Shown here: in pieces, positions 25,263 to 33,405 of the stretch
How positions within the stretch are numbered: the first letter of the stretch is position 1
Layout: every line of letters starts with the position of its first letter
NCBI GenBank assembly: GCA_003647065.1
Contig: QMMC01000014.1
Coordinates: 1 to 34,858, forward strand
Source of the DNA: Deltaproteobacteria bacterium
GTDB taxonomy: Bacteria > Myxococcota_A > Polyangia > Polyangiales > B10-G4
Direction of reading: 5' to 3'
Length of the DNA: 34,858 nt
Made by a program: the position numbers and the translations under genes
Notes under the pieces: model-generated
Database searches by the model: none
What the model was told of the DNA's origin: nothing
The model's input: the letters and a program-made list of their open reading frames with translations, nothing else

Positions 25263-26201
25263 ATGCGTTGGCACTTCATTCCCGCGACGGCCCTCTTGCC
25301 CGCAGCGGCCATCTTGGCTCTCCTCGCCTGGATGCCCGGCTCTGCCGCCGCAGATCCCGGGGTCGAGCGTGAACTCCGTGAACTCACCGACCGTCTCGCG
25401 GTGACTCCCGCCGATCCGCGCCTGCTCTTGGCCCGGGCCGAGCTCTCCGGTCGCCTCGGCCGCTTCGACGACGCCCAGGCCGACCTCGACCTGGCGGAGG
25501 TGTCGGGGGGAGATCGTGGGCGCGTCGACCTGCTCCGCGCCGTCACCTTCGCCGATGCCGGGCGCTTCGAGCAGGCCGTGCGCCTCCTCGAGGGGTCGGT
25601 GACGCTCATGGCGCCCCGGGATCGGGCGAGCGCCTACGCGCTGCTTGCGACGCTGCACGAGCGCTTCGATCGGATAGACGACGCGGTTCTCGCCTATGAC
25701 CGGGCCCTCGAGCTTCGCCCGGACGTGCAGCTGCATCTATCCCGGGGGCGTCTACTCCGAGGCGTGGGGCGGGTCACCGAGGCCATCGCGGGGCTCGAGG
25801 AGGGAGTCATCGCCCTGGCTGGGGCGGCGGTGCTCCGAGCCCAGTTGATCGAAATTTACCTCGCTGCGGGCATGCCCCGGGGCGCCATCGGGCACGCCGG
25901 TGTGCTCATCACCTCGGCCCGGGCCAAGAGCCGGTGGCTCTTGCTGCGCGGCCAGGCCTACGACCTGGCCGGTGACCCCCGCCGGGCCCGCATCGACCGT
26001 GAGGCCGCCCTCGCCGACGCCGAGCGGGTGCTCTCCCGCCGGGGCTCGGCGACCGCCCGTCTCGCCCGGGCCCGAGCCCTCTCTGCCCTCGGCCGGGACG
26101 CCGAGGCCCGCGCCGACCTCGAACGCGTCGTGCGCCGTGCCCCGAGGAATCGTGAGGCTCGCGCCTTGCTGCACGCGCTGCGTCAGGGAGGTGCGCGATG
26201 A
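25263..26201 (+). CDS. Exported TPR-repeat protein
   Basis: The 312-residue product has a signal peptide (MRWHFIPATALLPAAAILAL to about SAAA) and then tetratricopeptide-like repeats throughout. TPR helices show AELSGRLGRFDDAQADLDLA, AVTFADAGRFEQAVRLLEGS and ARALSALGRDAEARADLERV, with roughly seven units. Such proteins are scaffolds for complexes. ATG 25263 gives the proper signal peptide. Its stop overlaps the start of the phosphatase gene (ATGA), so the two are translationally coupled, and the TPR protein probably assists its partner in the periplasm or at the surface. Specific function unknown. Confidence 0.85.
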   Translation: MRWHFIPATALLPAAAILALLAWMPGSAAADPGVERELRELTDRLAVTPADPRLLLARAELSGRLGRFDDAQADLDLAEVSGGDRGRVDLLRAVTFADAGRFEQAVRLLEGSVTLMAPRDRASAYALLATLHERFDRIDDAVLAYDRALELRPDVQLHLSRGRLLRGVGRVTEAIAGLEEGVIALAGAAVLRAQLIEIYLAAGMPRGAIGHAGVLITSARAKSRWLLLRGQAYDLAGDPRRARIDREAALADAERVLSRRGSATARLARARALSALGRDAEARADLERVVRRAPRNREARALLHALRQGGAR

Positions 26202-28507
26202 ACCGCACCGTCTCCGCTCTGTGCAGCCTCAGCGCTCTTTGCCTGACCCTGTCGGGGCTGTCACCGGCATCTTCTGCGTCTGCCCAGGTAAATCGCGGGC
26301 CCTATCTTCAGCAGGGAAGCGACGACGCGATGACCGTCGTCTGGCGTACCGCCTCTTCGGCGCCGAGCGTCGTGTGCTACGGCGCCGCCGTGGGCAGCCT
26401 CTCTTCGCGGGCGACCGCCGGGGCCGGGACCCAGCACGAAGTCCGCATCACCGGTCTCGCCCCCGACACCCAGTACTTCTACGCACTCTCGGATGACGCC
26501 TGCCCTCCGGCCGCCGCCGGGGACGCCAGCCAGTACTTCCGCACGGCGCCCACTCCCGGGACGGCTCGCCCATTTCGCTTTTGGGTGGTGGGTGACTCGG
26601 GCACCGGCGGCAGCCGGCAGCAGCAGGTCACCGACGCCATGCTGGCTTACGTCGGCGCCGCGCGCCCGGACATCTACGTGCACGTTGGTGACATGGCCTA
26701 CTCGGACGGCACGACGAGTGAGTTCGATTCGCGCTTCTTCGCCATGTACGACTCGATCTTGCGCAATACCGTCTGCTGGCCCGCCATGGGCAATCACGAG
26801 GGGCACACCTCGGACTCGGCGAGCCAGTCCGGCCCGTACTACGACGCCTACGTGCTGCCTATCGATGGCGCCGCCGGGGGCATCCCGAGCGGGACCGAGG
26901 CCTACTACAGCTACGACTGGGCCAACGTGCATTTCGTGGTGATGGACTCGCACCAAACCTCCCGAGCCGTCGGCGGGGCGATGCTCACCTGGCTCGACAT
27001 GGACCTCGACAGCACAGACCAGGACTGGCTCATCGCCTACTGGCACCACCCGCCTTATACGAAAGGCAGCCACGACTCCGACACCGAGGGCGCCCTCGTC
27101 GACATGCGCGAGAACGCCCTGCCCATCCTCGAAGCCGCCGGCGTCGACTTGGTCCTCGGCGGGCACTCCCACATCTACGAGCGCAGCTATCTGATCAGCG
27201 GTGCCTACGACACGCCAACGACCGCGGCGGGGTACATCCTCGACCCCGGCGACGGACGGCCTGCCGGGGACGGTGCGTATGTCAAAGCTGGCGACGGGAC
27301 GATCTACATCGTCGCGGGGCACGGCGGGACCGGCGTCAGCGGCGCGGGAGATCACCCGGTCATGTTCTTCAGCGAGCTCGACAACGGGTCCAACATCGTC
27401 GACGTCACCGCCGACACGCTGACCATCACCAACATCCGCCGCGACGGTGTCGAGTCGGATCAGGTGGTGCTCGTCAAAGGCACGGGCCTCTTCCTCCTGA
27501 CACCCCGGGGCGGAGAGAACGTGCTCGCCGGAAGCGACCTCAGCATCACCTGGGGCTCGTCCGGCCCGGTGGGCGACGTGCGCATCGAGTATTCCCTCGA
27601 CGGGGGCGGCTCGTGGGCTCCGGTCGCCGACCGCACGGCGAACGATGGGCTCGAAACGTGGACCACTCCGCTCTTTCGCACGACCCAGGCGCGGGTGCGC
27701 ATCACCGACCTCGACGACTCGACCAATACCTCCGAGAGCGGTGACTTCGAGCTCAGCGGGAGAGCCGAGCGTGTCGCTATCCCGATGGGGGACGTGTGGG
27801 AATACCTCGACGACGGCGCGGCCCCTGGCGCGAGCTGGCGGACTGAAACCGGCGGCTGGGCCAGCGGCCCCGCCGAACTCGGCTACGGCGACGGCGACGA
27901 AGCGACGACGATCTACGACACCGATCCCAACGTGCCGACGGTGTTCTTCCGCCGCGGTGTGACCATCGACGAGACGGTAGTCGCGGCACGCCTCCGGGTC
28001 CTCTACGACGACGGCGTGGTCGTGTGGGTCAATGGCGTCGAGGTCGCGTCTTTCAACGTCGCCGATGGGGACGACTACGCAGCCTACGCGTCCACCGGCT
28101 CGGCCGACAACGAGGTGCAGATGGTCGAAATCCCGATCACCGCCGGGGCCCCCTTCGTGACCGGGGCCAACGTCATCTCGGCCGTCGTCAAGCAATCCGG
28201 GTCGGGCTCGAGCGACCTCTCCTTCGACCTCTCCCTCATCCTCGACATCGAAGTCGACCTTCCCGCTCCGCCGCTTCCCGACGGGGGCCCGGGGTCCATT
28301 GATGGCGGGTCCCCCGACGACGGCGGGATCCCGGCCGACGGCGTAGCACCGGGGGTCGACAGCGGCCCGGCGGTGGGCGACGACGGCGGCTGCGGCTGCG
28401 CGGCGGTCGGTGCGCCGCGCGCGGCCAGTCTTCGGGCGGTGGCTTGGTTCGGGGCGCTGCTGGTCATCGGAATTGCCGTCCGCCGGCGCGGCCGGCGACG
28501 AAGCTGA
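26198..28507 (+). CDS. Purple-acid-phosphatase-like metallophosphoesterase with MYXO-CTERM tail
   Basis: The 769-residue protein is exported (signal peptide to about residue 29). It has an N-terminal purple acid phosphatase FN3-like domain (30-118) and a calcineurin-like phosphoesterase domain (125-395). Metal-binding motifs can be read: GDSGTGG (132-138), GDMAYSD (164-170), GNHE (198-201), HH (283-284) and GGHSHIYE (321-328). Two beta-rich modules follow, one FN3-like (about 430-530) and one carbohydrate-binding-like (535-700). The end has the MYXO-CTERM plan: a Gly/Asp/Pro linker, CGC, a hydrophobic helix and an Arg cluster (RRRGRRRS), which directs cell-surface anchoring in myxobacteria. 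Translation is coupled to the TPR gene. It probably hydrolyses phosphate esters outside the cell. Confidence 0.93.
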   Translation: MNRTVSALCSLSALCLTLSGLSPASSASAQVNRGPYLQQGSDDAMTVVWRTASSAPSVVCYGAAVGSLSSRATAGAGTQHEVRITGLAPDTQYFYALSDDACPPAAAGDASQYFRTAPTPGTARPFRFWVVGDSGTGGSRQQQVTDAMLAYVGAARPDIYVHVGDMAYSDGTTSEFDSRFFAMYDSILRNTVCWPAMGNHEGHTSDSASQSGPYYDAYVLPIDGAAGGIPSGTEAYYSYDWANVHFVVMDSHQTSRAVGGAMLTWLDMDLDSTDQDWLIAYWHHPPYTKGSHDSDTEGALVDMRENALPILEAAGVDLVLGGHSHIYERSYLISGAYDTPTTAAGYILDPGDGRPAGDGAYVKAGDGTIYIVAGHGGTGVSGAGDHPVMFFSELDNGSNIVDVTADTLTITNIRRDGVESDQVVLVKGTGLFLLTPRGGENVLAGSDLSITWGSSGPVGDVRIEYSLDGGGSWAPVADRTANDGLETWTTPLFRTTQARVRITDLDDSTNTSESGDFELSGRAERVAIPMGDVWEYLDDGAAPGASWRTETGGWASGPAELGYGDGDEATTIYDTDPNVPTVFFRRGVTIDETVVAARLRVLYDDGVVVWVNGVEVASFNVADGDDYAAYASTGSADNEVQMVEIPITAGAPFVTGANVISAVVKQSGSGSSDLSFDLSLILDIEVDLPAPPLPDGGPGSIDGGSPDDGGIPADGVAPGVDSGPAVGDDGGCGCAAVGAPRAASLRAVAWFGALLVIGIAVRRRGRRRS

Positions 28508-28512
28508 CGGCG

Positions 28513-28676
28513 CTTTGCATGAGCGGTGGGGTGTAACCTGGATTGACGGCGTGGTCGGGGGTGCCTCCAGCTCCAGGGGCTTAGGACGCGGTGGGGCGCG
28601 CGACACTTTGCATGAACGGTAGGGGTGTGACCTGGATTGACGGCGTGGTCGGGGGTGCCTCCAGCTCCAGGGGCTT
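28513..28676. repeat. 70-base direct repeat pair
   Basis: Copies at 28513-28582 and 28606-28676 agree at about 68 of 71 positions and start 93 bases apart. Both contain CTGGATTGACGGCGTGGTC. The second copy runs into the left arm of the foldback element, so the first copy may be an added or leftover end. Confidence 0.88.
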
Positions 28677-29674
28677 TGTTACGCGACGACCGGAGTTGGC
28701 GCTGTGGGGGGCGGGGTTGATGTCGCGGGTACCGGGTCTTGCTCGGTGGCCGGACGCTTTGACTGTCGCTGGAGGCACCCCCGACCACGCCTGCTTTGCC
28801 TGAGTAGAGCCAACTGTCGTTGAAATGGTGGTCTCCGGTGACCTTGTTGGTGGGGGTACTAAACGGGGATGATTCCGGTCCCGGCAGGGCGCGTCTGCTC
28901 CGCTCCTAACATTCGCAGTCACCGGAGGATGGGCGCGACGGCGCTGGGATCATTCCGTACCGCATGATGTACGTGCCCACGCACGGGCCTGCGCAGCCGC
29001 CCCACCGCCGGAACCTCCCACTCGCCCTGGGCGTACCGCCTTTGATTTGGGGATGAGGCAGACGGGCTCCCTGTTGGCAACGGCATGGAGGGCGCTCATT
29101 GCCGATCTGAAGAGCAACGGGTTCGGTGGGCCTGGCGCATCTGAACGAAATTGAGCCTCGAGATGAGCCAGTTGTGCCCATCGAGAAACCTATCCAGTGA
29201 GCCGCCTCGCGAATGGAAAGGCGTCTCACTCAGCTAGCGTCACGAGGTCCCGGCGGTGGGGCGGCGGCGCAGGCCCGTGCGCCCCCGCGCCCGACATGCC
29301 GTGCGGCCACCGCAGCCGTCCCCGCGACCATCCTCTGGGAACACCGAACGCTAGGAGCGGAGCAGACGCCCCCTGCCGGGGCCGGGATCATCCCCATCTA
29401 ATACCACCACCAAGAAGGTCCCCGGAGACCACCATCTCAGCCGAAGTTCACCCGTGTTAGGTCAATCAGGCGTGGGCGGGAGGTGGCGAGAAGGTGCAGG
29501 GCGACGTCAGTCGACCGAACCGGATTGCCGCCGGGTGCCTCCAGCGACAGTCAAAGCGTCCGGCCCCCGAGCAAGCCCCGGCACCCGCGACATCATCCCC
29601 GCCCCCCACAGCGCCAACTCCGGTCGTCGCGTAACGAGCGCCCTGGAGCTGGAGGCACCCACGCCCACGCCGTC
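28639..29674. mobile_element. Foldback (large inverted-repeat) element, non-coding
   Basis: The element has outer arms 28639-28780 and 29533-29674 (142 bases each, nearly identical in inverted orientation) and inner arms 28825-29010 and 29251-29435 (about 185 bases, roughly 80 percent identical). The centre, 29011-29250, is unique. Spacers between outer and inner arms are 44 bases on the left and 97 on the right. Such symmetry with no transposase fits a non-autonomous foldback transposon or MITE derivative; a transcript would fold into a long stem. Target duplications were not found. Confidence 0.75.
28642..28791. repeat. 150-base unit with perfect 24-base inverted ends
   Basis: Bases 28642-28665 and 28768-28791 are perfect inverted copies, each containing GGGGGTGCCTCCAGC or its complement. 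The 150-base unit is MITE-sized and forms most of the left outer arm. A partly matching inverted unit in the right arm (29533-29674) keeps the inner ends but has diverged outer ends. Confidence 0.85.
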
Positions 29675-29716
29675 ATCGCGCTCCCCCGCGTTCAACCCCG
29701 ACGCCGTCGCCGCGGC

Positions 29717-31015
29717 TCAGATTCGGGGCTCGAAGAACGCCAGGGTGCGTTCGGCGAGGTGCCGGAGGGAGTCGTAGGTCACCAGACGTACGGCGGCGTG
29801 GTGCACTTCGAGCTCCCGCCGGACGATCGCGCGGTCGGCCTCGGTGAGGCCGCGGCCAGCGACGATGATGAATCGTGGGTCGCGGATCTTGATCCGCATC
29901 TCCCGCTGGAGGTAGGTCGACTGCCGCTGCACGAAAGTGCGCAGGCGCTCCGCCCTCGACCAGACGTCTCGGAAGCTCGCCAGGACTCGTCCGGTCTTGC
30001 CGACCACCGGCGTGTTCGGGTCCTCGATGAGGAGAATGTCGTGGGCGCCGTCGGTGGCGCGCTTGGCGACGATCTCCGGGAGCTCCGCGTCGGGGCCGGC
30101 ATTTTGGCCCGTGAGTCGCGTAATCGCCGTGTGCTGCCCGCCGAGCATCCAAGGGTGGTCCATGAGCAACGCGGCCCATTGCGCCCCGGCGTTTTCGTTT
30201 GTCGGCCCTTCGACGGACTCGAGCTCCAAGAGCCGGGCGAGGCCCGCGTCGGCTTTGCCGGAGGCGCCTCGGAGGGATTTCTTGGCCTCGTCGACGGAGA
30301 CGAAGTCCGAAGAGAGGGGGCCCAGGTATTCGTCCTTTTCGGAGTCGACGACGGATAGGCCATAGCGGATGACCCCCTCCCGATAGAGGCCGACTACCCC
30401 GCTGTAGGGCGCCGGCCCTTCGACGAAGGTGAGCCCGTCGTAGAACCACTGGACACGCGTCGGAGAAACGAAGCCCGAGCCGTCATCGGTGGCGAAGGCC
30501 GAACGGTCGTTGATGCCGTGGCGGATGCGGGCCAGCAATGACGCGCGATGCTTGTGAGCGAGGAGGTGCTCGTAGACCGATTTCTGAGTTCGCCCCGGGC
30601 TGGGTACGACGGCACCGAGCAGTGCCTCGAGGGTTCCGTCGCCGACGATGCGCTCGGCGTCTCGGTCGTTCACCCGCTCGATGATTTCACGGACCTCGCG
30701 GAGGTGCCGTCGGGCCTGGGTCACCGCGTCGACGATGGGCGCCGTTCCACCGGGAACGGTCTTCTTCGAGGTCTGGGCTCGCGCTTGGTCTCTCTTGTCG
30801 GCGAGGGGGACGGCACCGGGGCTCGCCGTCTTGGTGACCTTCTTGGTGACCTTCTTGGTCGCCTTTTCCGGAGCCTTCGGGGTGACCGCTTTGGCCGGTC
30901 TCTTCTTGGCCGGCTTCTTGGTGACCTTCTTGGCCGCTCCCTTCTTGGCTGGCTTCTTGGTGACCTTCTTGGTGACCTTCTTGGCCGCTCCGGTCCGCTT
31001 CCTGGGTTTCGCCAT
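29717..31015 (-). CDS. Shedu-like (DUF4263-type) protein with histone-like lysine tail
   Basis: The 432-residue protein starts with a tail of about 65 residues made of AKK, VTKK and PAKK units (17 or so lysines in the first 45), like bacterial H1-type or AlgP-type tails that bind DNA or polyphosphate. The C-terminal 150 residues resemble the Shedu nuclease domain: HPWMLGG (287-293), DILLIED (326-332), QRQSTYL (363-369), RFIIVAGRG (381-389) and LVTYDSLRHL. In classical Shedu the core ends ExK; here it reads IEDPN, so nuclease activity is doubtful. Middle residues (100-270) are not recognised. The ribosome site GGGAGGGCGG fits. It follows the CHAD-CYTH gene by 68 bases on the same strand. Confidence 0.7.
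   Translation of the reverse strand: MAKPRKRTGAAKKVTKKVTKKPAKKGAAKKVTKKPAKKRPAKAVTPKAPEKATKKVTKKVTKTASPGAVPLADKRDQARAQTSKKTVPGGTAPIVDAVTQARRHLREVREIIERVNDRDAERIVGDGTLEALLGAVVPSPGRTQKSVYEHLLAHKHRASLLARIRHGINDRSAFATDDGSGFVSPTRVQWFYDGLTFVEGPAPYSGVVGLYREGVIRYGLSVVDSEKDEYLGPLSSDFVSVDEAKKSLRGASGKADAGLARLLELESVEGPTNENAGAQWAALLMDHPWMLGGQHTAITRLTGQNAGPDAELPEIVAKRATDGAHDILLIEDPNTPVVGKTGRVLASFRDVWSRAERLRTFVQRQSTYLQREMRIKIRDPRFIIVAGRGLTEADRAIVRRELEVHHAAVRLVTYDSLRHLAERTLAFFEPRI
30820..31010. repeat. Low-complexity repeat encoding the lysine tail
   Basis: Repeats such as CTTCTTGGTGAC and CTTCTTGGCCGG recur in this stretch and encode the VTKK and PAKK units on the minus strand. The number of units can change by slippage. 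Confidence 0.85.
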
Positions 31016-31083
31016 CCGCCCTCCCTCTCGAGACCAGACTACACACGGGGCGAAGCCCGCGACAACGCGCGTGTGGGGTTCGG

Positions 31084-32553
31084 CTATTTTGCGAGGTTGA
31101 GGTTCACGTAGGCGGGGTCGCCGGTGACCTCTTCGACGATCGCATCGGCCAACCAGGTGGGGATCTCGGGCACCGTGTCGCGGGTCGGGAGCTCGACCTC
31201 GGCGAGGAAGAGTTCACGGTCCGTGAACTCGTCGATCTCCCACGTGAACTCTCCGTCGGGTACATCGTACCGGCGCTTCTCGACCCGGCATCCGGCGGTG
31301 AGGGGCCAGAGGGCCACAAAGAGCTCGGAACTCGTCTCCTCCTCGAGCTCGAAGCGTTCGATTCCCTCGCCGGTCTTCACCGTGCGCACGTATTTGGTGC
31401 CCGAAGGCCCGTCGATGCGCCGGAGGCGCTCGCGGAGGCGGTTGCCCGGGAGCCAGCCCTGCTCGATCGTCTTTCCCCGGCGCTCGAGGGCTTCGTCCGG
31501 CAGGTATCGGAGGAGGAACTTTCGCTCGATCTCCACGTTGCGCTCGGCCAACGCCTCGAGGCGGTCGGCGAAGGCGTGCACGTGGGAAGCAAAACGGTCG
31601 AGGCCGCCGTCGAGCCACGTCCGTTCGACCTCGCCCATCAAGTCGTCGCTGCGTTCTTCGAGGCGCCGCTGGACTTCGTCGAAACCCGGCCGTTCGGTGA
31701 GCCTCATCTCGGCGCGAATACGCTCGTCGTCGGCGGCTAGGGCGAGCTCGTGCAGTCGCGCGGCTCGCTTTTTCGCGGCCCCCCCCATGGCCGAAGTGAG
31801 CTTGCCGAGCAATACCTCGGAGTCGTTGATCTCACCGAGGAGGTCCTGCAGTCCCTTGCACTCCTTGACGAGGGCGTTCGCCGCGGGGACCAGGCGTCGG
31901 ACCGGCTCGAGCAGGTAGCGCAGGCGCTTCATGGCGATGCGCGCGTCGTGCACTTCGGTTGCCACCCGTCCGGGCCCCGGCGCCGGCCCCGCCGACTCCA
32001 GCTGCGTGACGACCTCGGCGATGGCCTTCCTCAATTGCACCGCGAGTTCTTCGGCCCAGATCCGCGGTGGGTTCGGGTCGTCGAGGTGGATTTCGACCAC
32101 CATCTTTTCGAGGTCGGGATAGAGCTTCTTGTAGAGGCGCTTGAAGTCCGCCCGGACCTCTTTCCGCGCCCGGTCGTATCCTTCGGCCTTCTCGCGAACG
32201 AGGTCCTCGATCAGCGCGTCGAAGCCCATCCGGTGATTGGCCCGGAGGCCCGCGCGCTGCGGCAGAAGCCACTCGAGGGCAACCTCGGCGTCGCGGCTGC
32301 CTCCTGTTTCGTTCTGCAAGGCCCGAAGCGCACGGCGTGCCTTTTTGGGGATCGGACCCCCGAGCTCGCGGCGATACGCCCCGGCGGTGGACCGCAGGCG
32401 ACGGATGGCGACGCGCATGTCGTGCAGGGCCTCGGCGTCGTCTGGGTCCGTGAGGCGGGCGCCGGCGGCTTTGGCTTCGGCCAGAAGTGCCAAGCAGATT
32501 CGCCGGGTGGCTTCTTCAGGGGTGCGGGCGAGCATGTCGTCGGGCTGTTTCAC
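31084..32553 (-). CDS. CHAD-CYTH domain protein
   Basis: The 489-residue protein has two CHAD halves and then a CYTH domain. CHAD signatures are HDMRVAIRRLRS (44-55) and VHDARIAMKRLRYLLE (201-216); CHAD domains bind polyphosphate through basic faces. The CYTH domain starts at EIERKF (341-346, the ExExK hallmark) and continues LRERLRRIDGPSGTKYVRTVK and FELEEE; such tunnel domains hydrolyse triphosphates. Usual bacterial fusions such as YgiF place CYTH first, so the order is reversed. The start is a GTG (complement of 32551-32553); an ATG 18 bases on is possible. It precedes the lysine-tailed Shedu-like gene. Confidence 0.92.
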   Translation of the reverse strand: MKQPDDMLARTPEEATRRICLALLAEAKAAGARLTDPDDAEALHDMRVAIRRLRSTAGAYRRELGGPIPKKARRALRALQNETGGSRDAEVALEWLLPQRAGLRANHRMGFDALIEDLVREKAEGYDRARKEVRADFKRLYKKLYPDLEKMVVEIHLDDPNPPRIWAEELAVQLRKAIAEVVTQLESAGPAPGPGRVATEVHDARIAMKRLRYLLEPVRRLVPAANALVKECKGLQDLLGEINDSEVLLGKLTSAMGGAAKKRAARLHELALAADDERIRAEMRLTERPGFDEVQRRLEERSDDLMGEVERTWLDGGLDRFASHVHAFADRLEALAERNVEIERKFLLRYLPDEALERRGKTIEQGWLPGNRLRERLRRIDGPSGTKYVRTVKTGEGIERFELEEETSSELFVALWPLTAGCRVEKRRYDVPDGEFTWEIDEFTDRELFLAEVELPTRDTVPEIPTWLADAIVEEVTGDPAYVNLNLAK

Positions 32554-32577
32554 GGGGCCGACGAGCGTACACTACTT

Positions 32578-32594
32578 GGAGCGTACTATGCTCC
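32578..32594. promoter_or_regulatory. Near-palindrome in a divergent promoter gap
   Basis: GGAGCGTA (32578-32585) and TATGCTCC (32587-32594) pair at 7 of 8 positions around one base. GAGCGTAC also occurs twice, at 32563-32570 and 32579-32586, 16 bases apart. The site lies between the divergent CHAD-CYTH and hydroxylase genes and is a candidate operator. Confidence 0.45.
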
Positions 32595-32660
32595 GGACAT
32601 GGGCCCCGGGGTCCCTCGTGAGTGACCTCATCGCCCCGTGGCACGCCCGGGGCGGGCGGG

Positions 32661-32687
32661 CTATATATGGCCCCGAGAGGTGTAGAA
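32661..32687 (+). promoter_or_regulatory. -10-like box and ribosome site of the hydroxylase gene
   Basis: A TATATAT run at 32662-32668 stands out in the GC-rich DNA and may be a -10 box. GAGAGG at 32675-32680 lies about 7 bases before the ATG at 32688 and decides that start over the earlier in-frame codons. Confidence 0.5.
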
Positions 32688-33371
32688 ATGGGGTTTTTTC
32701 CAGAAGTTACGGCCGAATCGCCGGCGATGTTCGAGAGCAAGCTAATCGATAGGTTCTCGAGGACCCACTGGACCCTGGTGCCGATCCTCTACGTCCCCGC
32801 GGCGCTGGTTCTCGCCTATTTCTCGGTCTCCCTTGGCGGCGTCAGCTACGTCACGACCGCGGCCCTCGCGGCGGGCGGCTTCTTGGCCTGGACCTTCACC
32901 GAGTACTGGCTGCATCGAACGGCCTTCCATTGGCGGCCCAACGTGAGCTGGGGCGAGCGCTTTCACTTCCTCGTCCACGGCGTGCACCACACCTGGCCCC
33001 GGGACCGCTTTCGCCTGGTGATGCCGCCGACGGTGAGCCTGACGCTCTTCTGGTTCTTCCTCGGCCTCTACCTGCTCACCATGCAGCAGTACGGCTGGGC
33101 ATTCGCTGCCGGATTCACCCTCGGCTACACCAACTACGACATCAGCCACTACTTCCAGCACCACGTCTCTCCGAAGACCGCTTGGGGCAGGAACCTGCGC
33201 AAGCATCACCTCGCTCATCACGCCCCGAGGTACGCCGAGACGTGCAAGTTCGGCGTTTCGACGACTCTCTGGGATCACGTCTTCCGCAGCTACGCGCTCA
33301 AGGCCGACCCCAAGGTCGTCGAGGCCGAGAAGGCCGAGAAGGCCGACAAGTCCCAGGCCGTCGCGGCCTGA
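32688..33371 (+). CDS. Fatty acid hydroxylase/sterol desaturase family protein
   Basis: The 227-residue membrane protein carries the histidine clusters that hold a di-iron centre: HRTAFH (76-81), HFLVHGVHH (93-101), HYFQHH (154-159) and HHLAHH (173-178). At least four hydrophobic helices surround them. It fits short members of the family, such as fatty acid 2-hydroxylases and carotenoid-hydroxylase relatives; the substrate is unknown. The ATG at 32688 is preferred for its ribosome site. The C-terminus ends in a charged Glu/Lys/Ala tail. It is divergent from CHAD-CYTH and convergent with the second GST gene. Confidence 0.9.
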   Translation: MGFFPEVTAESPAMFESKLIDRFSRTHWTLVPILYVPAALVLAYFSVSLGGVSYVTTAALAAGGFLAWTFTEYWLHRTAFHWRPNVSWGERFHFLVHGVHHTWPRDRFRLVMPPTVSLTLFWFFLGLYLLTMQQYGWAFAAGFTLGYTNYDISHYFQHHVSPKTAWGRNLRKHHLAHHAPRYAETCKFGVSTTLWDHVFRSYALKADPKVVEAEKAEKADKSQAVAA

Positions 33372-33405
33372 AGTCAGCAAGAAGGCGGAGCCGGGATTGC
33401 CGACG

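Larger units (their letters stand above)
28508..29716. other. Gene-free region holding a 1-kb foldback element
   Basis: About 1.2 kb lies between the convergent phosphatase and Shedu-like genes. I see no convincing gene; open frames here are short and composition-driven. The region holds a 70-base direct repeat pair and a large nested inverted repeat (28639-29674). No transposase, reverse transcriptase or RNA gene was recognised. Confidence 0.85.

Noticed and set aside
23919-25736. Long minus-strand open frame opposite the hydrolase and SDR genes
   Set aside because: It crosses three genes with recognised motifs on the other strand; no motif is readable in it.
26261-28606. Very long minus-strand open frame opposite the phosphatase gene
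   Set aside because: It is a by-product of high third-position GC; its translation is Arg/Val/Asp-rich with no domain, while the plus strand has a full domain series.
28906-29229. Minus-strand open frame of 107 codons in the foldback element
   Set aside because: It crosses from the unique centre into a repeat arm, has no ribosome site and no recognisable motif.
28639-29674. Foldback region considered as a retron or group II intron
   Set aside because: No reverse transcriptase gene lies in or beside it, and the arms do not show intron domain V.
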